Shown here in pieces: positions 9,115 to 11,318 of a stretch of DNA of 11,318 bases (within the stretch, counting starts at the first letter, position 1; each line of letters opens with the position of its first letter). The stretch covers positions 1-11,318 of the forward strand of contig JADGJG010000889.1 in the NCBI GenBank assembly GCA_027596195.1. The letters are read 5' to 3'. The DNA comes from Podochytrium sp. JEL0797. Taxonomy: Eukaryota; Chytridiomycota; Chytridiomycetes; Chytridiales; Chytriomycetaceae. The position numbers and the translations under genes are program-made. The notes under the pieces are model-generated. The model ran no database searches. It saw only the letters and a list, made by a program, of their open reading frames with translations, and was not told where the DNA came from.

Positions 9115-9120
9115 TTTATT
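9115..9120 (-). terminator. Probable poly(A) signal AATAAA for the R-SNARE gene
   Basis: AATAAA on the minus strand begins 9 nt after the R-SNARE stop codon. This would give a very short 3' UTR, in keeping with the compact spacing here. Confidence 0.5.
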
Positions 9121-9128
9121 TCACGCGT

Positions 9129-9780
9129 TCAGTGATGATTCAATTGAGAATACACAACGAATCCGATAATTCCAAAAATTAGAAGCAGTCCTCCGCCGAT
9201 AGCTAGCTTGAGTTTCAAGTCCTAATTTGTGATAGGCAAGTTTAAATGTGAGAACAATGGAGACAATGGACAAAAGGAACAATGGCAACAATGAAGGTCC
9301 ACACACACCCCTCCCACTACTCACTTTCCACCACTATTGAATCGCAAGGAATGAGATAATTGAATGCGCGTGTTTTAATTTAATGTTGGTTGAAATGGAG
9401 CTCCAAACTCGAATAGATTTACCATTTCGTTGTGAATCTTCTGCGCACCCTTCTTGAACACTGTTGCACCTTCGCGCAAGGCTTCAGTCTTGTCATGAAG
9501 AACCTCCAACTTCTCGCCCCTCTTGACAACTTTCTCAATGTTGCTGTGCATGATATCCATTACTGAGTTCACCTGAATATTTGAAAGCGGAGGTCAACGA
9601 TGGAGGAGTTGCGTGGGGTGCCGAGCATGAAATCACCTCTGTTTGCACAGAAGCAGCTTTGTCTACGCGTGCTGATGAAGAAGCAGCTGCAGGCTTTGGT
9701 GACGAGCTCATTGAAGGCATTCGAATTTGGAATGAAAATTGATTGCTTCCAGAAGAATCCGATTCCGAACGCGTCGACAT
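9129..9780 (-). CDS. SNC1: Brevin-type R-SNARE (synaptobrevin/Snc family)
   Basis: Four exons on the minus strand: 9780-9637, 9572-9423, 9333-9325 (9 nt) and 9221-9129. All junctions are phase 0, giving 131 residues plus TGA. Residues 1-48 are a Ser-rich, disordered lead with no longin domain. Residues 49-98 are the R-SNARE motif (VNSVMDIMHSNIEKVVKR...), with zero-layer Arg66 and the EALREGA block that aligns with DALQAGA of VAMP2. The micro-exon supplies WWK, giving MWWKDLKLKL, the juxtamembrane Trp motif conserved in VAMP/Snc proteins. Residues about 106-125 (AIGGGLLLIFGIIGFVVYSQ) are the single membrane anchor, followed by LNHH. The protein should act on secretory and endocytic vesicles in fusion with Q-SNAREs at the plasma membrane. 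Introns are 64, 89 and 103 nt. If the intron after Met98 were retained, translation would stop 14 codons later, yielding a soluble, anchorless form. Confidence 0.94.
9325..9333 (-). other. Predicted 9-nt micro-exon (Trp-Trp-Lys)
   Basis: On the minus strand TGGTGGAAA is preceded by the acceptor TTCAATAG and followed by the donor GTGAGT. It encodes exactly the WWK found between the SNARE motif and membrane anchor of VAMP/Snc proteins. Flanking exons end and begin in phase 0, so skipping would delete three residues without a frameshift. The call rests on homology plus splice consensus. Confidence 0.85.
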
Positions 9781-9902
9781 GCCCCTTTTTGTTTCCCCCT
9801 AATATTAGGAGTGAATCGCGGCAGTTCACGGCATGCGTCCCTACGCGCGGTGGGTCCACATTTAGTCCGCTTTGATAAGGCGAGAAATGTGAAATAATTG
9901 TA

Positions 9903-9908
9903 TTTATT
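9903..9908 (-). terminator. Probable poly(A) signal AATAAA for the permease gene
   Basis: AATAAA on the minus strand begins about 31 nt past the permease stop codon, inside the 158-bp gap before the R-SNARE start. This gap must also hold the R-SNARE promoter. Confidence 0.55.
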
Positions 9909-9938
9909 TGAATACTTGTACAGGAGGAATTGGAAGAA

Positions 9939-11190
9939 TCACAAAGCAACCAAACTCTTCTTCCCCTCCACTGCATCCGGCAAGACCCTTAACCCCAAAT
10001 TCAACACCAAAGCGCTGATCGCGCTCATTCCAATTCCGTCCAACTGAAACCCACTCCCCAAATGCACAACTCCACCGGGCAACCCAGGCATCCCAGCTCC
10101 CAGAATCACAGGAACAGCCGCAATAAACAGGTTACGCGTATCGTTGAGGTCCACCTTGTTTTGGGACCAAATACGCGCCCCCGTGACGGCAATGAGGCCA
10201 AAGAGGACAATTTCGATTCCACCCCACACACCGTTGGGGATTGTGCGGAGGAGACTGCCAAATTTGTGGAGGAAGGAGAGGAGGATGGCGAGGGAGGCAG
10301 CGATGAGAAAAATGAAGGTTGAATACACGCGAGTGACGGCCTGGGTTTGTTGCGATCGATTCAATAAGTGAAAAGAAAGAAGGAGGGAATATCTTACAAT
10401 AGTTCCGATATTCTCGGCATACGTCGTAACACCTGCTCCTCCTCCCACTGAAGAAAGAATCGTCGCCAATGCGTCTCCCAAGAACGCACGCCCCAGATAA
10501 CCCTCCAAGTTCCTCCCCGTGATACTCCCGATGCTCGCCACATGCCCCATGTTTTCCGCCACCAAAACAATCACGGCTGGCAAAATCGTCACAATCGCCC
10601 GCCCTTCAAATACCGGAGTCGTGAACTTGGGCGCATCAATCCACGCGCTGTCCCTCAATACACTCCAATCCAACTCCCTTCCCGTCATCTTCCCCACCAC
10701 AGCCGCAATCGCGTACGAGGAAACGAGGCCCAACAGAATGGGCATTTGCTTGGTGCCTCTGGGGCCGAACGTGGCAAAACAGCCAATCAAGACGATGGTC
10801 ACACACGCTTGCCAGGCACCGTCTTGGTCGCTGGCGGCGTCGTTGATTCCGATGCTAGAGAGGTTGAGACCGATGGCCATGACGACTGCTCCTGAAACAA
10901 GTGGAGGCATGAGGACCTGATCACGCTGGTTAATTAACGGCACGCGATCTGGGGGGTTTCAAACCTTGAGGTATTTTGGCCCAGCAACCATCACAAGAAG
11001 AGCAATCGCAGAATACACGACACCAGTTACAAGAATGCCACCTTGTGCTACTGCGACATTTGGATTCAAGGTTCCCAAGGACCCGGTGAAGCCGGTGGCT
11101 GTGAGAACGGGTTGGATGAACGCGGCCGACGCGCCCAGGTATGCGGGAATTCTTCCGCCAGTGACTGCATAAAATAGCAGTGTCCCGATT
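9939..11190 (-). CDS. Uracil/xanthine permease, NCS2 family, UraA/RutG type (5' end missing)
   Basis: Three exons on the minus strand: 11190-10965, 10916-10398 and 10340-9939. They give 381 residues plus TGA. Introns are 48 and 57 nt. An intron acceptor (AAACAG) precedes 11190, so at least one 5' exon, roughly the first 60 residues by comparison with the ~440-residue family, is absent. NCS2/NAT proteins are 14-helix nucleobase:proton symporters. Visible marks in order are VTGGRIPAYLG, LMPPLVSGAVVMAIGLNL, VAENMGH (a substrate-binding Glu in UraA), the YLGRAFLGDALAT block and the NAT signature ENIGTIAVTR, fitting [QEP]-N-x-G-x4-T-[RKG]. These match bacterial UraA/RutG more closely than the UapA-type purine permeases of filamentous fungi. 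A signature Glu rather than Gln at the first position points to uracil-type specificity (inference). The second intron cuts the signature after ENIGTI. Confidence 0.94.
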
Positions 11191-11318
11191 CTGTTTTGAT
11201 GAATTAGGACAAGGTCCGGGGGGGGGGGGGGGGGGGGGGTTGGGGTGAAAAAAACCCCCCCCCAAAAAAAAAAGGGGATGTTTTGGGGAAAAAAAAAAAA
11301 AAATGGAAAAAAAAAAAT
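11191..11318. other. Intron remnant and low-complexity, probably unreliable contig end
   Basis: From 11190 to about 11217 the sequence reads as the 3' end of a permease intron. It then becomes a 22-nt G run (11218-11239) followed by alternating blocks of A, C, G and T homopolymers to the end. The expected permease N-terminal exon is not found here. The texture is typical of poor read ends rather than genomic sequence. Confidence 0.6.

Larger units (their letters stand above)
8726..9128. promoter_or_regulatory. Upstream region of the ABC gene and 3' flank of the R-SNARE gene
   Basis: 403 bp between the R-SNARE stop and the ABC start codon, both on the minus strand. It should contain the R-SNARE 3' end, then the ABC promoter and 5' leader. 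It holds a poly(A) hexamer next to the SNARE stop, a TATATAA-like string near 9081-9087, a CG-alternating patch near 8882-8913 and a strong inverted repeat at 8846-8873. No frame looks coding. Confidence 0.5.

Noticed and set aside
8950..9128. TATA-like string near 9081-9087 as a plus-strand promoter
   Set aside because: No plus-strand gene follows it; both neighbours are on the minus strand, and it is about 355 bp from the ABC start.
1..9780. SLA1, BET2 and SNC1-like genes as a functional trafficking cluster
   Set aside because: They are unlinked in regulation as far as the sequence shows and are interspersed with transporter and iron-sulfur genes. Chance proximity is the simpler explanation.
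10399..10943. Permease start at a methionine just upstream of the second visible exon (about 10943)
   Set aside because: That stretch is the 48-nt intron read in frame. Upstream exon 11190-10965 supplies conserved permease sequence and splices in phase.
1..11318. tRNA, rRNA, CRISPR, transposon or viral sequences
   Set aside because: I looked for T-loop-like motifs, regular repeats, terminal inverted repeats and transposase or polymerase motifs on both strands and found none that hold up.

Overview
This 11.3 kb window is nuclear DNA from an intron-rich, compact eukaryotic genome, most probably a fungus and possibly an early-diverging (chytrid-like) one. The fungal call rests on a Sla1-type endocytic adaptor and on a fungal YDR061W-like double ATP-binding-cassette protein. 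Most introns are about 45-100 nt with GT..AG ends. All seven genes I can model are split, with 2-5 introns inside the window, and intergenic gaps are mostly 150-400 bp. The finer taxonomic placement is inference. No rRNA, tRNA, CRISPR array, transposon or virus-like gene is visible.

Layout, left to right. (1) 1-1464, minus: N-terminal part of a SLA1 homologue (SH3-SH3-linker-PH-like-proline-rich), running off the left edge in an open frame. (2) 1660-2869, minus: complete Rab geranylgeranyltransferase beta subunit (BET2), five exons. (3) 3037-4866, plus: complete MFS transporter, five exons, divergent from BET2 across a 167-bp shared promoter gap. (4) 5132-5742, minus: a small protein with two CDGSH iron-sulfur motifs and a C-terminal membrane anchor. 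(5) 5743-6863: a 1.1-kb stretch without a recognisable gene. Its central part is T-poor on the plus strand, and it carries two minus-strand AATAAA signals. (6) 6864-8725, minus: soluble tandem-ATPase ABC protein (ModF/YDR061W type), four exons. (7) 9129-9780, minus: brevin-type R-SNARE (synaptobrevin/Snc), including an apparent 9-nt micro-exon. (8) 9939-11190, minus: uracil/xanthine permease of the bacterial UraA/RutG type, missing its 5' exon(s). The last ~100 bases are homopolymer-dominated and look like poor-quality contig end.

Three genes touch vesicle traffic: SLA1 (endocytic actin coat), BET2 (Rab prenylation) and the R-SNARE (vesicle fusion). They are not an operon, and I regard their proximity as probably coincidental. 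The most interesting points are the 9-nt micro-exon that joins the SNARE motif to its membrane anchor, a 57-nt stop-free intron that cuts the permease signature motif in two, and the two-CDGSH tail-anchored architecture. I found no convincing wholly new multi-gene system.
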